Numbered from the stretch's first letter, positions 16,812 to 26,048 are shown. The stretch: DNA of 64,000 bases from Bordetella bronchialis (GCF_001676705.1 NZ_CP016170.1:868001-932000); one strand, 5' to 3'. Translations and numbers: made by a program. The notes: a model not told the origin generated them from the sequence alone.

Positions 16812-18437
16812 TCAGCGCGTCCCGAAGGAGAAGTTGTCGGGCCGGAAGTCCATGTAGTACTGCGAGTACGGCTGCCACTGGACGTTTTTCTTCATCGCGT
16901 AGCCGGTGACCGGGTTATACAGCATGGTCATGGGCATATCGTCCTCGAAGATATCGAGCACCTTGCGGTAGGTCGCCGCGCGACGCGCCACATCGGTGGC
17001 GGTGTAAAGCCCTTGCGACAGCGTGTTGAACTCGGGATTGGGCGTATAGATCTTCTGCGACTTCTGCACCTCGGAGTTCGGCCCCCACAGGATCAGCAGC
17101 GAGCCGGTGGGATCCGGGATGCGGTAGGTGTTGGACCAGGCATACATCTGCACGCCGGGCTTGCGCACTTCCTTGAAGCTGTCGACGAAATCGATGCGCA
17201 CGTTGATCCCGACCGCGCGCCACATTTCCTGCAGGATCTGCGCGGCCTCGACGTTGTACAGGTAGTAATTGGGGATCAGCCGGTAGGAGATCTCCTGCCC
17301 CTTGTAGCGGCTCTGCTTGAGCAGTTTCTTCGCCTGTTCGGGATCGTAGCGATAGCCGGCGCGCTCCTTGTCGTACAGCGCGCCGAAGCTGGGCAGCTGG
17401 TAGCCGTTGGGCGCGTAGGTCCTGCCCTTCCACAAGGCGTCGATCAAGGCCTTGCGGTCGATGGCCAGGCTGAGCGCATGGCGCAGGTTCTTGTCCGAGA
17501 GCACCGGGTCGTTGGTATTGAAGACCACGACATGGCTGTTTTCCAGCGGTACGGTCTTCAGCGCCAGGTCCTTGTACGAGGCCAGGCCCTGCCACTGGTC
17601 GGGCGGAATTTCGGCGGCGATGTCGTACTCACCGGACACCAGCCCGGCGATGCGCGCCGCCACCTCCGGCACCGACTTGAATACAACGGCCTTGGCCGCC
17701 GGCTTGCCTTCGTAGTACGCGTCGAAGGCCCGCAGCGTGATGTGGTCGTTCTTCTGGTAGCCGGCGAACTTGTAGGGACCGGTGCCGACGGGATTGAAGC
17801 GCAGCGCCTTGGCGGCCTCGTCCATCCAGGTCTTGGCAGGGACGCCGTCCTTCCGGTACTTGTTCCAGGCCTCGTCGCAGATCACGAAGGACATATAGCT
17901 GGACAGCCGCTGCTCGATGGCGGCGTCGTGCTCGGCCGTCGTGAAGCGCACCGTCATGTCGTCCAGTTTTTCGACCTTTCTGAGGTTGCCGAAATAGGCG
18001 GGGCCTTCCGCGTAATAGGCATCGGGCCCCCACAGCCGTTCGGCCGAGAAAGTCGCCAGCACGTCGTCCGCATTGAAGGGATTGCCGTCATGGCAGGTCA
18101 CCCCGGCCCGCAGCTTGACCTCGAAGGTGGTGGGCGTGGTCCACGCCCAGCTGCTTGCCAGCCCCGGCACCAGCCTGGCGCCGCCATTGGCCTGCGGATG
18201 GTCGAAGTCGCGCCGGATCAGCGTGTCGTAGATCGAGTAATAAATGCGGACGTCGACGTTGCCGTTGCCCGTGGCCGGGTCCAGGGTGCGCGCCAGTTCG
18301 TTGACCGCCACCGTCAGCGTGGGGCGGGTGTCGGGCGCGGACTGGGCCCGCGCGGCGCTGCCCGCGGCCATCGCCATGCCCAGGACGGGCAGGCACAGGA
18401 GAATGCCCTGGGCGGCATACCGGTTTAGTTTGAACAT
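16812..18437 (-). CDS. Periplasmic solute-binding protein of a peptide/nickel-type ABC transporter
   Basis: A 541-residue SBP_bac_5 protein with a signal peptide (basic start, hydrophobic LLCLPVLGMAMAAG, cleavage near AARAQS). Typical family elements are ARTLDPATGNGNVDVRIYYSIYDTL, YEVKLR-like FEVKLRAGVTCHDGNPFNADDV, and the C-terminal RIDFVDSFKEV. Binding proteins of this fold take up dipeptides, oligopeptides, heme, glutathione or glycoside-like compounds. The glycerophosphodiesterase downstream points to a phosphodiester or lipid head-group ligand, but that is inference. Confidence 0.92.
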   Translation of the reverse strand: MFKLNRYAAQGILLCLPVLGMAMAAGSAARAQSAPDTRPTLTVAVNELARTLDPATGNGNVDVRIYYSIYDTLIRRDFDHPQANGGARLVPGLASSWAWTTPTTFEVKLRAGVTCHDGNPFNADDVLATFSAERLWGPDAYYAEGPAYFGNLRKVEKLDDMTVRFTTAEHDAAIEQRLSSYMSFVICDEAWNKYRKDGVPAKTWMDEAAKALRFNPVGTGPYKFAGYQKNDHITLRAFDAYYEGKPAAKAVVFKSVPEVAARIAGLVSGEYDIAAEIPPDQWQGLASYKDLALKTVPLENSHVVVFNTNDPVLSDKNLRHALSLAIDRKALIDALWKGRTYAPNGYQLPSFGALYDKERAGYRYDPEQAKKLLKQSRYKGQEISYRLIPNYYLYNVEAAQILQEMWRAVGINVRIDFVDSFKEVRKPGVQMYAWSNTYRIPDPTGSLLILWGPNSEVQKSQKIYTPNPEFNTLSQGLYTATDVARRAATYRKVLDIFEDDMPMTMLYNPVTGYAMKKNVQWQPYSQYYMDFRPDNFSFGTR

Positions 18438-18489
18438 ACGATTCCCCGCGCGGTATATGGGTGACAGGATGGATGCCAGGAATGGCGGG

Positions 18490-19329
18490 TCAACCCCGCC
18501 GCGGCCGGCTGCCGGCCTTTTCGAAACTCAGCCGAAGGTCTTCCAGCTTGCCCAGGGCCTCCAGCGAGCGGCCGTGGTCCACCCGTGTCAGCTCCAGGAT
18601 CAGCGTGTTGCAGATGGCCATGGGCACCGTCAGCGACTGGAACTCGCCCGGTTCGCCGCGCCGGGCGGCGATGACCAGCTTCGCCATGGCGGGCAAGGTC
18701 AGGTCCGTCAGCAGCACCGTGCCGGCCCCGGCTTCCCGCGCCAGCGCCAGGGCCCGCGCCACGCCCGGGCTTTCGTGGCGGAAGATCATGCCGAACACCA
18801 GATCCTTGCCGGTCACGCTGATCAGCTCATCGGCCGCCTGCCAGTCGGCGTGCGACAGGCCCACGGCGTGATAGCCGGACCGCTTCAGCCGGCGGGCGAA
18901 GAGTTCCGCCAGGCTGCCGGCGTGGCTTTCGCCCATGACGACGATGCGGCGGGCCCGGCGCAGCAGATCGGTCGCGGCCACGATCTCCTTCTGGCTGACC
19001 TGCTCGGCCAGGCGGGCCAGCGCCGCGATCTCTCCGGCGACCAGGGATTCCAGCAGCGTGCGCCCGGTGGCGTTGTCGATGCGCTTGCGCACGCGGGCCG
19101 AAGCGTCCAGCTCGAACACCATGGCCTCGCGCATGGCGCGGTAGGAGTCGAAACCCAGCTTGCGGGCCAGACGCCCGGCGGTGGACGGATGCACGCCCGC
19201 GCGTTCGGCGATCCTGTGGGCCGGCATGAAACTGCCGATGGTGGTGTCGGACAGCAACACGTCCACCAGCTTGCGGTCGGACCCGGTCAGGGCGTCGTGT
19301 TTTTCGGCGATGAGGTCTTCGAAGCGCAT
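18490..19329 (-). CDS. MurR/RpiR-family transcriptional regulator
   Basis: A 279-residue regulator with an N-terminal helix-turn-helix (about 1-75: LVDVLLSDTTIGSFMPAHRIAERAGVHPSTAGRLARKLGF). A C-terminal SIS domain follows (RRIVVMGESHAGSLAELFARRL ... LVFGMIFRHESPG), which usually binds phosphosugars or amino sugars. The ATG at 19329 is chosen because the frame upstream codes no family sequence. It lies 52 bp upstream of the ABC binding-protein gene on the same strand, so it is probably the operon's own regulator. A palindrome at 19404-19419 lies in front of it. Confidence 0.9.
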   Translation of the reverse strand: MRFEDLIAEKHDALTGSDRKLVDVLLSDTTIGSFMPAHRIAERAGVHPSTAGRLARKLGFDSYRAMREAMVFELDASARVRKRIDNATGRTLLESLVAGEIAALARLAEQVSQKEIVAATDLLRRARRIVVMGESHAGSLAELFARRLKRSGYHAVGLSHADWQAADELISVTGKDLVFGMIFRHESPGVARALALAREAGAGTVLLTDLTLPAMAKLVIAARRGEPGEFQSLTVPMAICNTLILELTRVDHGRSLEALGKLEDLRLSFEKAGSRPRRG

Positions 19330-19403
19330 CCTGGTGTTCCGGGAAGGGCGGGGCGAGCGATGGATGGGATGGTATGCAAGCCATATTGCAGCATCTTTAC
19401 AGT

Positions 19404-19419
19404 TGCAAGAAAACTTGCA
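19404..19419. promoter_or_regulatory. Palindrome upstream of the rpiR-type gene
   Basis: TGCAAG (19404-19409), AAAA, then CTTGCA (19414-19419) form a perfect 6-bp dyad in the otherwise GC-rich gap between the RpiR regulator and the response regulator. Further TTGCA half-sites occur on both sides (near 19387 and 19473). RpiR proteins bind such inverted repeats, so this is a reasonable autoregulatory operator. Confidence 0.45.
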
Positions 19420-19530
19420 GTGCAGCAAAAATTGCGTGGCCGGGGTGGGCCGGCGCGCTGAACCGTATTACCCAAAGTTGCACCGCAAGGCGGAGAAATT
19501 GCTTAGGCTTTGGGCATCCAGGAGGGAACC

Positions 19531-19908
19531 ATGGGCGAGCAGATCCTGCATGACCGGCGCATATTGATCGTCGAGGACGAGTACCTGCTTGCCAGCCATT
19601 TGCGCAGCGAGCTCGAAGACGCCGGCGCGGTCGTCATCGGGCTGGCGGGTAATGTGCGGGATGCGCTTGCCATGGTGGAATCGGCCCGCTCTCCGCATTG
19701 CGCGGTACTCGATATCAATCTGGGCGGGGAATCCGTGCTGCCGGTGGCCGATGCCCTGCTGGCGCGCGGCGTTCCCTTCGTGTTCGCCACCGGCTATGAC
19801 GAATCGGCGATTCCGCCGCGATACCGAAGCGCCCCCCGCTGCGGCAAGCCGATCGATATGCGGCAGCTCTTGCACGCCATCCACGGCGTCGCTCCCATGC
19901 CGGCCTGA
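19531..19908 (+). CDS. Single-domain response regulator
   Basis: A 125-residue receiver domain with no output domain. It shows the acidic pair in LIVEDEYLL, the phosphoacceptor Asp in AVLDINLGGES, a Thr-type residue in FVFATGYDE and the Lys in CGKPID. The ATG at 19531 follows AGGAGGG by 4-5 bases; a TTG at 19510 is a weaker alternative. It lies 42 bp before a HWE histidine kinase and most likely takes phosphate from it. Output must be by protein-protein contact or phosphate-sink action. Confidence 0.9.
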   Translation: MGEQILHDRRILIVEDEYLLASHLRSELEDAGAVVIGLAGNVRDALAMVESARSPHCAVLDINLGGESVLPVADALLARGVPFVFATGYDESAIPPRYRSAPRCGKPIDMRQLLHAIHGVAPMPA

Positions 19909-19950
19909 TCGGCGCATGCCCATGCGCCGGCTGCCTGCAAGGTGACCCGT

Positions 19951-21693
19951 ATGACTTCAAGCGACATGATGCCGCCCGACAATGACGATTTGCATGCGCA
20001 AGTGGCCAGCCGTCTCGGCCTGCTGCCGGACTTCTACGGCTCGGCCGCGCTGCCGGCCGGTCCGGCCGCCGCGCTATGGGCCTTCGCCAAAGCCGCGTAC
20101 CTGGATATCCCCCTGCCTTCGCTGCTGAAGGAACGGCTGTTCGTGCATTTATCGCGCTTCTGCGAGGTCCGCTATTGCATCGTGCGCCATGTCGGCTTCC
20201 TGATCGGGGCGGGCCGCCCGGCGGGCGACGCGCATGTTCCGCCGCTGACTGTGCAGCAGGTAATGCGGCTGCTGCGCCGGCCGGTGCCCGTCGCGGCGCA
20301 GCTGGACCGCGCGATACGCGAGATGGAAGCCCGCACCGGGCCGGCGGGCCTGCCGGAACCGGACACCGCCGACGAAGCCCGGCTTTTCGATGCGCTGACC
20401 GTCCTGTTCCTGGCGCCCTCGCAGGCCGGCCGCGTCCGCGAGGGCGTGGCGAAGCTGGTCGGCGCGGCCAATCTCGAGCTGCTGACCGGCTTCCTGGCCT
20501 TTGTGCGGGCGGCGCATTGGTGGACGGAGATGTATCCGCAACTGAACTACGAGCCGGACGCGATCGCCTGCATGGGCCGCGATCCGGCGCTGGCGGCCTT
20601 GATGCTGGATGGCAGCGAGGCCATGCAGGCGGCGCTGGATCGCGACGAGCACCGGCTGGCGGCAGCCCGGCTGCGCGAGCGCGAGGCCGATCTCGCGCGC
20701 GTGCAGCGCATAGGCGGCGTCGGCGGCATAGACATCGACGTGGCCGACGGGATGCGCGCCTGGCGGTCGCCGGAGTACCTGCGGCTGCACGGCCTGCCGC
20801 CCGACGCGCGCGAGGAAACCCACGCCCAGTGGCGCGCCCGCGTGCATCCCGAGGACCGCGACCAGGCGGAGCGCACCCTGATGGACGCCTTGAACGGCGA
20901 ATCCGGCGGCTACGACAGCGAGTACCGGATCGTGCGGCCGTCCGATGGCGAGGTGCGCTGGATCCATGCCCGCGCCGATATCGAGCGCGATGCCGACGGC
21001 AGGGCGGTACGGCTGGTCGGCGCACACATCGACGTTACCGAGTCCAAGCGCATGTACGCGGCCGTGCGCGAGAGCGAGGAAAGGCAGAAGGTGCTGATCG
21101 CGGAGCTGCAGCACCGCACCCGCAACCTGATGGGCGTGGTCCGCGTGCTGGCCGACCGCACCGCCCGGGCCAGTACCAGCCTGGACGATTTCAGGGCCCG
21201 CCTGGACGACCGCCTGGCCGCCTTGAGCCGCGTCCAGGGCCTGTTGTCCCGGCTGGACGAGTATGACCGGGTGACCTTCGACGAACTGCTCGATACCGAG
21301 ATCGCCGCCTTGGCGGCGGATGCCGGGCGGGTGACCCGGCGCGGCCCGGCCGGCGTGCGCCTGCGTTCTTCCACGGTGCAGACGCTGGCGATGGCCCTGC
21401 ACGAGCTGGCGATCAATGCGATGAAATACGGGGCGCTCGCCCAGCCGTCGGGCCGCCTGGCCGTGCAGTGGTCCCTGGAGCGCGCCGGGCCGGACGGCGG
21501 GCCGTGGCTGCACGTCGACTGGCGCGAGACGGGCGTCCGGATGCCGCCGCAGGCCGCCACCCGCATGGGACATGGGCGCGAGCTGATCGAGCAGGCATTG
21601 CCCTACCAGTTGGGAGCCAGGACTTCCTGCGACTTCGGCGGGGACGGCCTGCACTGCACCTTGTCGATTCCCGTGTCGGCCAGCACGCCGTGA
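19951..21693 (+). CDS. HWE-family sensor histidine kinase with AhpD-like N-terminal and PAS domains
   Basis: A 580-residue cytoplasmic kinase; no membrane segments are seen. Residues about 15-210 look like an AhpD/carboxymuconolactone-decarboxylase fold, with Cys71, Cys76 and His80 (CEVRYCIVRH). Residues about 240-365 are a PAS domain (WRSPEYLRLHGLPP ... EVRWIHARADIERD). The C-terminus is a HWE kinase with the phosphoacceptor His in ELQHRTRNLM, HE in ALHELAINAMKYGA and W-x-E in VDWRETGV. The ATG at 19951 has AAGGTGA upstream; a GTG at 19942 is possible. The neighbouring receiver is its likely partner. A thiol-bearing domain in front of PAS suggests redox or peroxide sensing. Confidence 0.9.
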   Translation: MTSSDMMPPDNDDLHAQVASRLGLLPDFYGSAALPAGPAAALWAFAKAAYLDIPLPSLLKERLFVHLSRFCEVRYCIVRHVGFLIGAGRPAGDAHVPPLTVQQVMRLLRRPVPVAAQLDRAIREMEARTGPAGLPEPDTADEARLFDALTVLFLAPSQAGRVREGVAKLVGAANLELLTGFLAFVRAAHWWTEMYPQLNYEPDAIACMGRDPALAALMLDGSEAMQAALDRDEHRLAAARLREREADLARVQRIGGVGGIDIDVADGMRAWRSPEYLRLHGLPPDAREETHAQWRARVHPEDRDQAERTLMDALNGESGGYDSEYRIVRPSDGEVRWIHARADIERDADGRAVRLVGAHIDVTESKRMYAAVRESEERQKVLIAELQHRTRNLMGVVRVLADRTARASTSLDDFRARLDDRLAALSRVQGLLSRLDEYDRVTFDELLDTEIAALAADAGRVTRRGPAGVRLRSSTVQTLAMALHELAINAMKYGALAQPSGRLAVQWSLERAGPDGGPWLHVDWRETGVRMPPQAATRMGHGRELIEQALPYQLGARTSCDFGGDGLHCTLSIPVSASTP

Positions 21694-21777
21694 CGTCCGC
21701 CCGCCGCGCCGGCGGCCGCCGGACGGGAACATCGATTGCGGCGCCCTCCGGGCTCTTGCACCCTTACGGAGGCAACC

Positions 21778-22377
21778 ATGGCAACACGCAACGTCGCTTT
21801 ATCGGGCCGTCAGTGGCCCGCTTCGCCGATCATGGAGCTGCACCAGGAACTGGATCGGCTTTTTGGCAGTATGTTGGGTGGATGGGGGACGGGCGGTCCT
21901 GCCGCGATGGGCGCCATGCCGCAGATGGAGGTCTGCGAAGAAGGCGCGGAGCTGTGCGTTTCGGTGGAGCTGCCCGGCGTGCGGCAGGAAGACCTGGACG
22001 TGCGGCTGATGGGCGACACCCTGGTCATCAGCGGTGAAAAGAAGAGCAGTAATGCGCAGCGGGAAGGCGGTATGCATGTCTCGGAACGCAGCTACGGGCG
22101 CTTCCAGCGCCAAGTGACCCTGCCCTTCACCCCGGATCCGGAGCGCACCCAGGCCGCGCTGGAAAACGGGGTGCTGACGGTACGCCTGGGCCGCATGCCG
22201 GAAAACGCCGGCAGCCGGCGCATCGAGGTCCGCGGGGCGGGCCAGGGCGCCGGGCAGTCCGCCGTGCCGATGCAAGGCCAGGGCGCGGCCACGCCGGCCG
22301 GCGGCGCGGGCGCCGCCAGCGCGGCGGGCAGCACGGGCAGCGCGGGCAGCGAAGACGGCGGTCAGACCCCGCCATGA
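21778..22377 (+). CDS. Hsp20/alpha-crystallin-type small heat shock protein
   Basis: A 199-residue chaperone. The alpha-crystallin domain spans about residues 50-145 (PQMEVCEEGAELCVSVELPGVRQEDLDVRLMGDTLVISGEK ... ENGVLTVRLGR). After it comes an unusually long Gly/Ala/Ser-rich tail of about 50 residues in place of a short I-x-I tail. The ATG at 21778 is preceded by ACGGAGG. It lies 84 bp after the kinase and may share its transcript or have its own promoter; no clear RpoH promoter was seen. Confidence 0.92.
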   Translation: MATRNVALSGRQWPASPIMELHQELDRLFGSMLGGWGTGGPAAMGAMPQMEVCEEGAELCVSVELPGVRQEDLDVRLMGDTLVISGEKKSSNAQREGGMHVSERSYGRFQRQVTLPFTPDPERTQAALENGVLTVRLGRMPENAGSRRIEVRGAGQGAGQSAVPMQGQGAATPAGGAGAASAAGSTGSAGSEDGGQTPP

Positions 22378-22472
22378 CGGGGATCGGGCAGGATCGGGGC
22401 AGGACAGGATCCCGCGGGTGCGCCGTGTTGGCGGGCCCCCGGGGGTGGACGGGTAACGCGCAAGGAAACGAC

Positions 22473-22787
22473 ATGGCTGATAACCGGAATACGGCTCAAC
22501 GACGGATAGAAGTGGCGATCGCCAAGGGCAGGGAGCGGCTGCTGGGGGCCGAGCCCGAGCTCGCGCGCAATGCCGATGCGCGGGCGACCGAGAAGGCCGG
22601 GGCCGCCCAGGACCAGCGCATCGCCTTCTACGAAGCGGAAATCGAGCGCGAGATCGCCGACTACGCCCGCTCGCAGGGCGTGGACGAGCTGGACATGCTG
22701 CTGCGGCTGGGCGTCGATTCCGATGAAGAGGCCGAAGAACTGCGCGCCTTGCGGCGCGAATTCGAGGAAGGCGCCAAGGGCGCCTGA
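22473..22787 (+). CDS. Small acidic helical protein of unknown function
   Basis: A 104-residue protein rich in Glu, Arg, Ala and Asp. It is predicted largely helical with coiled-coil character (RRIEVAIAKGRERLL; AFYEAEIEREIADYARSQGVDELDMLLRL; EEAEELRALRREFEEG). It has no signal peptide or membrane segment. The ATG at 22473 has CAAGGAAA upstream. It lies 95 bp downstream of hsp20 on the same strand, so a stress-related role is possible. I do not recognise a family. Confidence 0.6.
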   Translation: MADNRNTAQRRIEVAIAKGRERLLGAEPELARNADARATEKAGAAQDQRIAFYEAEIEREIADYARSQGVDELDMLLRLGVDSDEEAEELRALRREFEEGAKGA

Positions 22788-22817
22788 CCGGCGGCGCCGC
22801 ATCCGCCGTGCCGCCTG

Positions 22818-24026
22818 TCAGCGCCGGCGCGGCGCCGCCGCCGAAGACGCGTCCACGTCCTCTTCCAGGCTGATGCGGCTGTTGTCGCCCTGCGTCCAGC
22901 GCGGCTCGGGGCTGACCGGCCCCGATTCGCCGAACAGGGCCTTGTGCCGGGAAGGCTGCGAACGCAGGTACTGCTTGGGCGCGCGCACGTGGGCGCCCAG
23001 CTCCGCCGCCGCATGCCAGGGCCAGCGCGGGTCGTAGAGCACCGTGCGGGCCAGCGCGATCATGTCGGCGTCACCGGTGGCGACCACGGTTTCGGCCTGT
23101 TCCGGACTGGTGATCAGGCCTACCGTCACCACCGGAATACCGACCGCTGCCTTCACGGCCCGCGCCAGCGGTACCTGGTAGCCGGGGCCGACGGGGATCC
23201 GCTGGCGCGGGTCCAGGCCGCCGCTGGAGACGTGGATCGCGTCGCATCCGTTCGATTCCAGGGCGCGCGCGAAGGCGATGGTCTGCCCAATGTCCCATCC
23301 GCCTTCCACCCAATCGGTGCCGGACACCCGTACCGTTACCGACTTGTCGGCCGGGAAGGCGGCGCGCACGGCATCGAAGACTTCCAGCGGAAAGCGCATG
23401 CGGTTCTCCAGCGAGCCGCCGTACTCGTCGTCGCGCCGGTTGGACAGCGGCGACAGGAACTGATGCAGCAGGTAGCCGTGGGCGGCGTGGATCTGCACCG
23501 CGTCGATGCCCAGGCGATGGGCGCGCTGGGCGGCCTCCACGAAGGCGAGCCTCAGCCTTTGCAGGCCGTCGCGATCCAGGGCGGTGGGCGGGTGTTCTCC
23601 TTCGCCGCCCGGGATGGCCGAGGGCGCCACGGTCTGCCATCCGTGCGGATCGCCGGGCGGCAGCTGGGCGCCGCCCGCCCAGGGCACTTCGGTGGAGGCC
23701 TTGCGGCCCGCGTGCGCCAGCTGGATGGCGATGGGCATATCCGACCAACGCCGCAGCGATTGCAATACCTTGCTCATCGCGGCCTCGGTTTCATCGTTCC
23801 ACAGCCCTACGTCCGCCCAGGTGATGCGGCCTTCCGGCGTCACGGCGGTGGCCTCGATGGTCAGCAGCGCCGCGCCGGACAGGGCGAGATGGCCCAGGTG
23901 GATCAGATGCCAATCGTTCATGCAGCCGTCCTGTGCCGAGTACTGGCACATGGGCGCGATGACGATGCGATTGGGCAGGCGCAGGTTGCGCACGCGAATG
24001 GGCTGGAACAGAACGGGATTGGGCAT
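22818..24026 (-). CDS. NADH:flavin oxidoreductase, Old Yellow Enzyme of the YqjM type
   Basis: A 402-residue FMN enzyme. It has the YqjM-type redox Cys in APMCQYSAQDG, the substrate-binding HAGRK, HAAHGYLLHQFLSP, and the FMN phosphate region GLITSPEQAETVVATGDADMIALAR. These enzymes reduce activated C=C bonds of enones, nitro compounds and nitrate esters with NAD(P)H. The C-terminal 40 residues extend past the barrel and are polar. An AraC regulator gene lies 143 bp upstream on the same strand. Confidence 0.93.
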   Translation of the reverse strand: MPNPVLFQPIRVRNLRLPNRIVIAPMCQYSAQDGCMNDWHLIHLGHLALSGAALLTIEATAVTPEGRITWADVGLWNDETEAAMSKVLQSLRRWSDMPIAIQLAHAGRKASTEVPWAGGAQLPPGDPHGWQTVAPSAIPGGEGEHPPTALDRDGLQRLRLAFVEAAQRAHRLGIDAVQIHAAHGYLLHQFLSPLSNRRDDEYGGSLENRMRFPLEVFDAVRAAFPADKSVTVRVSGTDWVEGGWDIGQTIAFARALESNGCDAIHVSSGGLDPRQRIPVGPGYQVPLARAVKAAVGIPVVTVGLITSPEQAETVVATGDADMIALARTVLYDPRWPWHAAAELGAHVRAPKQYLRSQPSRHKALFGESGPVSPEPRWTQGDNSRISLEEDVDASSAAAPRRR

Positions 24027-24169
24027 GGTGGGTCTCCTGGCGCCGCGGGGCAGGCGCCCGCGCGCCCGCATCCGGCCCGTGGTCACAAGAACCGTGCCGC
24101 TCGCATCCGCGCGCGGCCGTCCCGCGATGCCGTGAGACCGGCGGTCCTGCTTGGCGTGAAACGGCCCGC

Positions 24170-25093
24170 TCAGCCGGGCATGCCGGACGCGGCCACGGTG
24201 GCGGGCGCCGGCCGCGCCGCGTCGCGCACCGCCTCGGCGTCCCTGGCCGGCGGCAGGCCGAACATGCGGCGATACTCCCGGGTGAATTGCTGCACGCTCT
24301 CGTAGCCGACCGCGAAGGCGGCGCTGCTGGCCGACAGGCCTTCGGCGGTCATCAGCCGCCGCGCCTCGATCAGCCGCAGCTGCTTCTGGAACTGTAGCGG
24401 CGTCAGCGACGTGGCCCCGCGAAAATGCTTGTGGAAAGCGGAGGGACTCATGCCCGCGGCCTCGGCAAGCCGCGCCACGGGCAGCGCTTGCGCGTATTCC
24501 TTCCTGAGCAACGCCACCGCGCGCGCCACCCGCCGGGTGTGGTTCCCGGCCCCGCCCAGTTGCCGGATGGCGGCGCCATGCCGGCCGGCCAGCAGCCAAT
24601 AGTGCATCTCGCGCAGCAACTGGGCCTGCAGCACGGGCAGCGCGGCCGGGCGCTCCACCAGGCGCATCAGGCGCAGCGCCGCGTCGGCGACTTCGCCGTC
24701 CGTGGGCTCCACCGTGACGGCGGCGCCTGGCGCCGCCCGGTCCAGCTTCATCTCCACCGCGAGCTCGCCCAGGATGGCCAGGTCCAGGTCCAGCACCAGC
24801 GAAAAATAAGGCTGCGCCGGACTGGCCCGCGTGATCTGGCTGACGGTGGGCACGTCCGCGGCGATCAGCAGCGAATCGCCGGCGGTGAAGGAAAAGGTTT
24901 CCGCGCCTGTCGTGACGCGTTTGCTTCCCTGCAGCACCAGGCAGGCCAGGGGCCGCGAGATGGCGTATTCGATGCTGCTGGGCGACGTGGCCCGGATCAG
25001 CGCCAGTCCCGGCACGGGCGTGCGGGCCACGCCGGCGGGATCGGCGCAGGCCTCGGCGTAGCGGCGCACGGTATCGAGCAAGGCAGGGTTCAT
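24170..25093 (-). CDS. AraC-family transcriptional regulator
   Basis: A 307-residue regulator with an N-terminal ligand or dimerisation domain (AraC_N type: LACLVLQGSKRVTTGAETFSFTAGDSLLIAADVPTVSQI). The C-terminus carries the double helix-turn-helix (PVARLAEAAGMSPSAFHKHFRGATSLTPLQFQKQLRL; AFAVGYESVQQFTREYRRMFGLPP). It faces the SDR gene at 25279 across a 185-bp gap and lies upstream of the Old Yellow Enzyme gene. It could control either or both; such regulators next to OYE/SDR pairs often respond to electrophiles. Confidence 0.92.
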   Translation of the reverse strand: MNPALLDTVRRYAEACADPAGVARTPVPGLALIRATSPSSIEYAISRPLACLVLQGSKRVTTGAETFSFTAGDSLLIAADVPTVSQITRASPAQPYFSLVLDLDLAILGELAVEMKLDRAAPGAAVTVEPTDGEVADAALRLMRLVERPAALPVLQAQLLREMHYWLLAGRHGAAIRQLGGAGNHTRRVARAVALLRKEYAQALPVARLAEAAGMSPSAFHKHFRGATSLTPLQFQKQLRLIEARRLMTAEGLSASSAAFAVGYESVQQFTREYRRMFGLPPARDAEAVRDAARPAPATVAASGMPG

Positions 25094-25278
25094 GGTGGCG
25101 TGCCGGGAATGTCCAGGAGTTCACGAGAGCGGTCCAGGCCTGCATCGTAGCGGCTCCCGGCGCCAAGCATATCGTCGGTGCAGGAATAGGCCAATAAGGT
25201 CTAGATTCAGGCAAAGCCCGGCGCCGCCATCGGCCGCAGAATGCTCCCTGTTCGCATCGTCAACCAAGGAGCCATTCC

Positions 25279-26034
25279 ATGACCACGATTTCCCTCGTGA
25301 CCGGCGGCAGCCGCGGCCTGGGCCGCAACACCGCCCTGAACATCGCCCGCAAGGGCGGCGACGTCATCGTCACCTACCACAGCCGCGCGGCCGAGGCCGA
25401 GGCCGTCGTCGCCGAAATCGGCAAGCTGGGCCGCAAGGCGGCCGCGCTGCAGCTGGATGCCGGCAACGCCGCCACATTCGCCGATTTCGCGGCGCGCCTG
25501 AAGGACACCCTGGGGCAGGCCTGGGGGCGCGACACTTTCGATCATCTCGTCAACAATGCGGGCCATGGCGACATGGCGCCCCTGGCCGAGATGAGCGAGC
25601 AAGCCTTCGACAAACTGGTCGACGTGCATTTCAAGGGCGTGTTCTTCCTGACGCAGAAACTGCTGCCGCTCCTGGCGGACGGCGGCCGCATCGTCAATCT
25701 GTCCAGCGGCCTGACGCGCGTCTCGGCCGAAGGCTGGTCCGCCTATGCCGCCGCCAAAGGGGCGGTCGAGGTCCTGACGGTGTACATGGCCAAGGAACTG
25801 GGCCGCCGCGGGATTACGGTCAACGCGGTCGCGCCCGGCGCGATCGAGACCGACTTCTTCGGCGGCGCCGTGCGTGACACGCCGGACTTCAACCGCCTGT
25901 TCGCCGGCATGACGGCGCTGGGCCGCGTGGGCGTGCCCGACGACATCGGCCCGATGATCGCCAGCCTGCTGTCCGAGGACAACCGCTGGATCAACGCGCA
26001 GCGTATCGAAGTGTCCGGCGGCCAGGGGATCTAG
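25279..26034 (+). CDS. Short-chain dehydrogenase/reductase
   Basis: A 251-residue classical SDR. It has the cofactor site TGGSRGLGRN near the N-terminus (probable NADPH preference from the following basic residues), NNAGH, catalytic Ser in NLSSGLTR, YAAAKGA with the Y-x3-K, and a C-terminus INAQRIEVSGGQGI. The ATG at 25279 has CCAAGGAG upstream. It is divergent from the AraC gene. The substrate is unknown. Confidence 0.92.
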   Translation: MTTISLVTGGSRGLGRNTALNIARKGGDVIVTYHSRAAEAEAVVAEIGKLGRKAAALQLDAGNAATFADFAARLKDTLGQAWGRDTFDHLVNNAGHGDMAPLAEMSEQAFDKLVDVHFKGVFFLTQKLLPLLADGGRIVNLSSGLTRVSAEGWSAYAAAKGAVEVLTVYMAKELGRRGITVNAVAPGAIETDFFGGAVRDTPDFNRLFAGMTALGRVGVPDDIGPMIASLLSEDNRWINAQRIEVSGGQGI

Positions 26035-26048
26035 GGTTCCCCCGCGGG

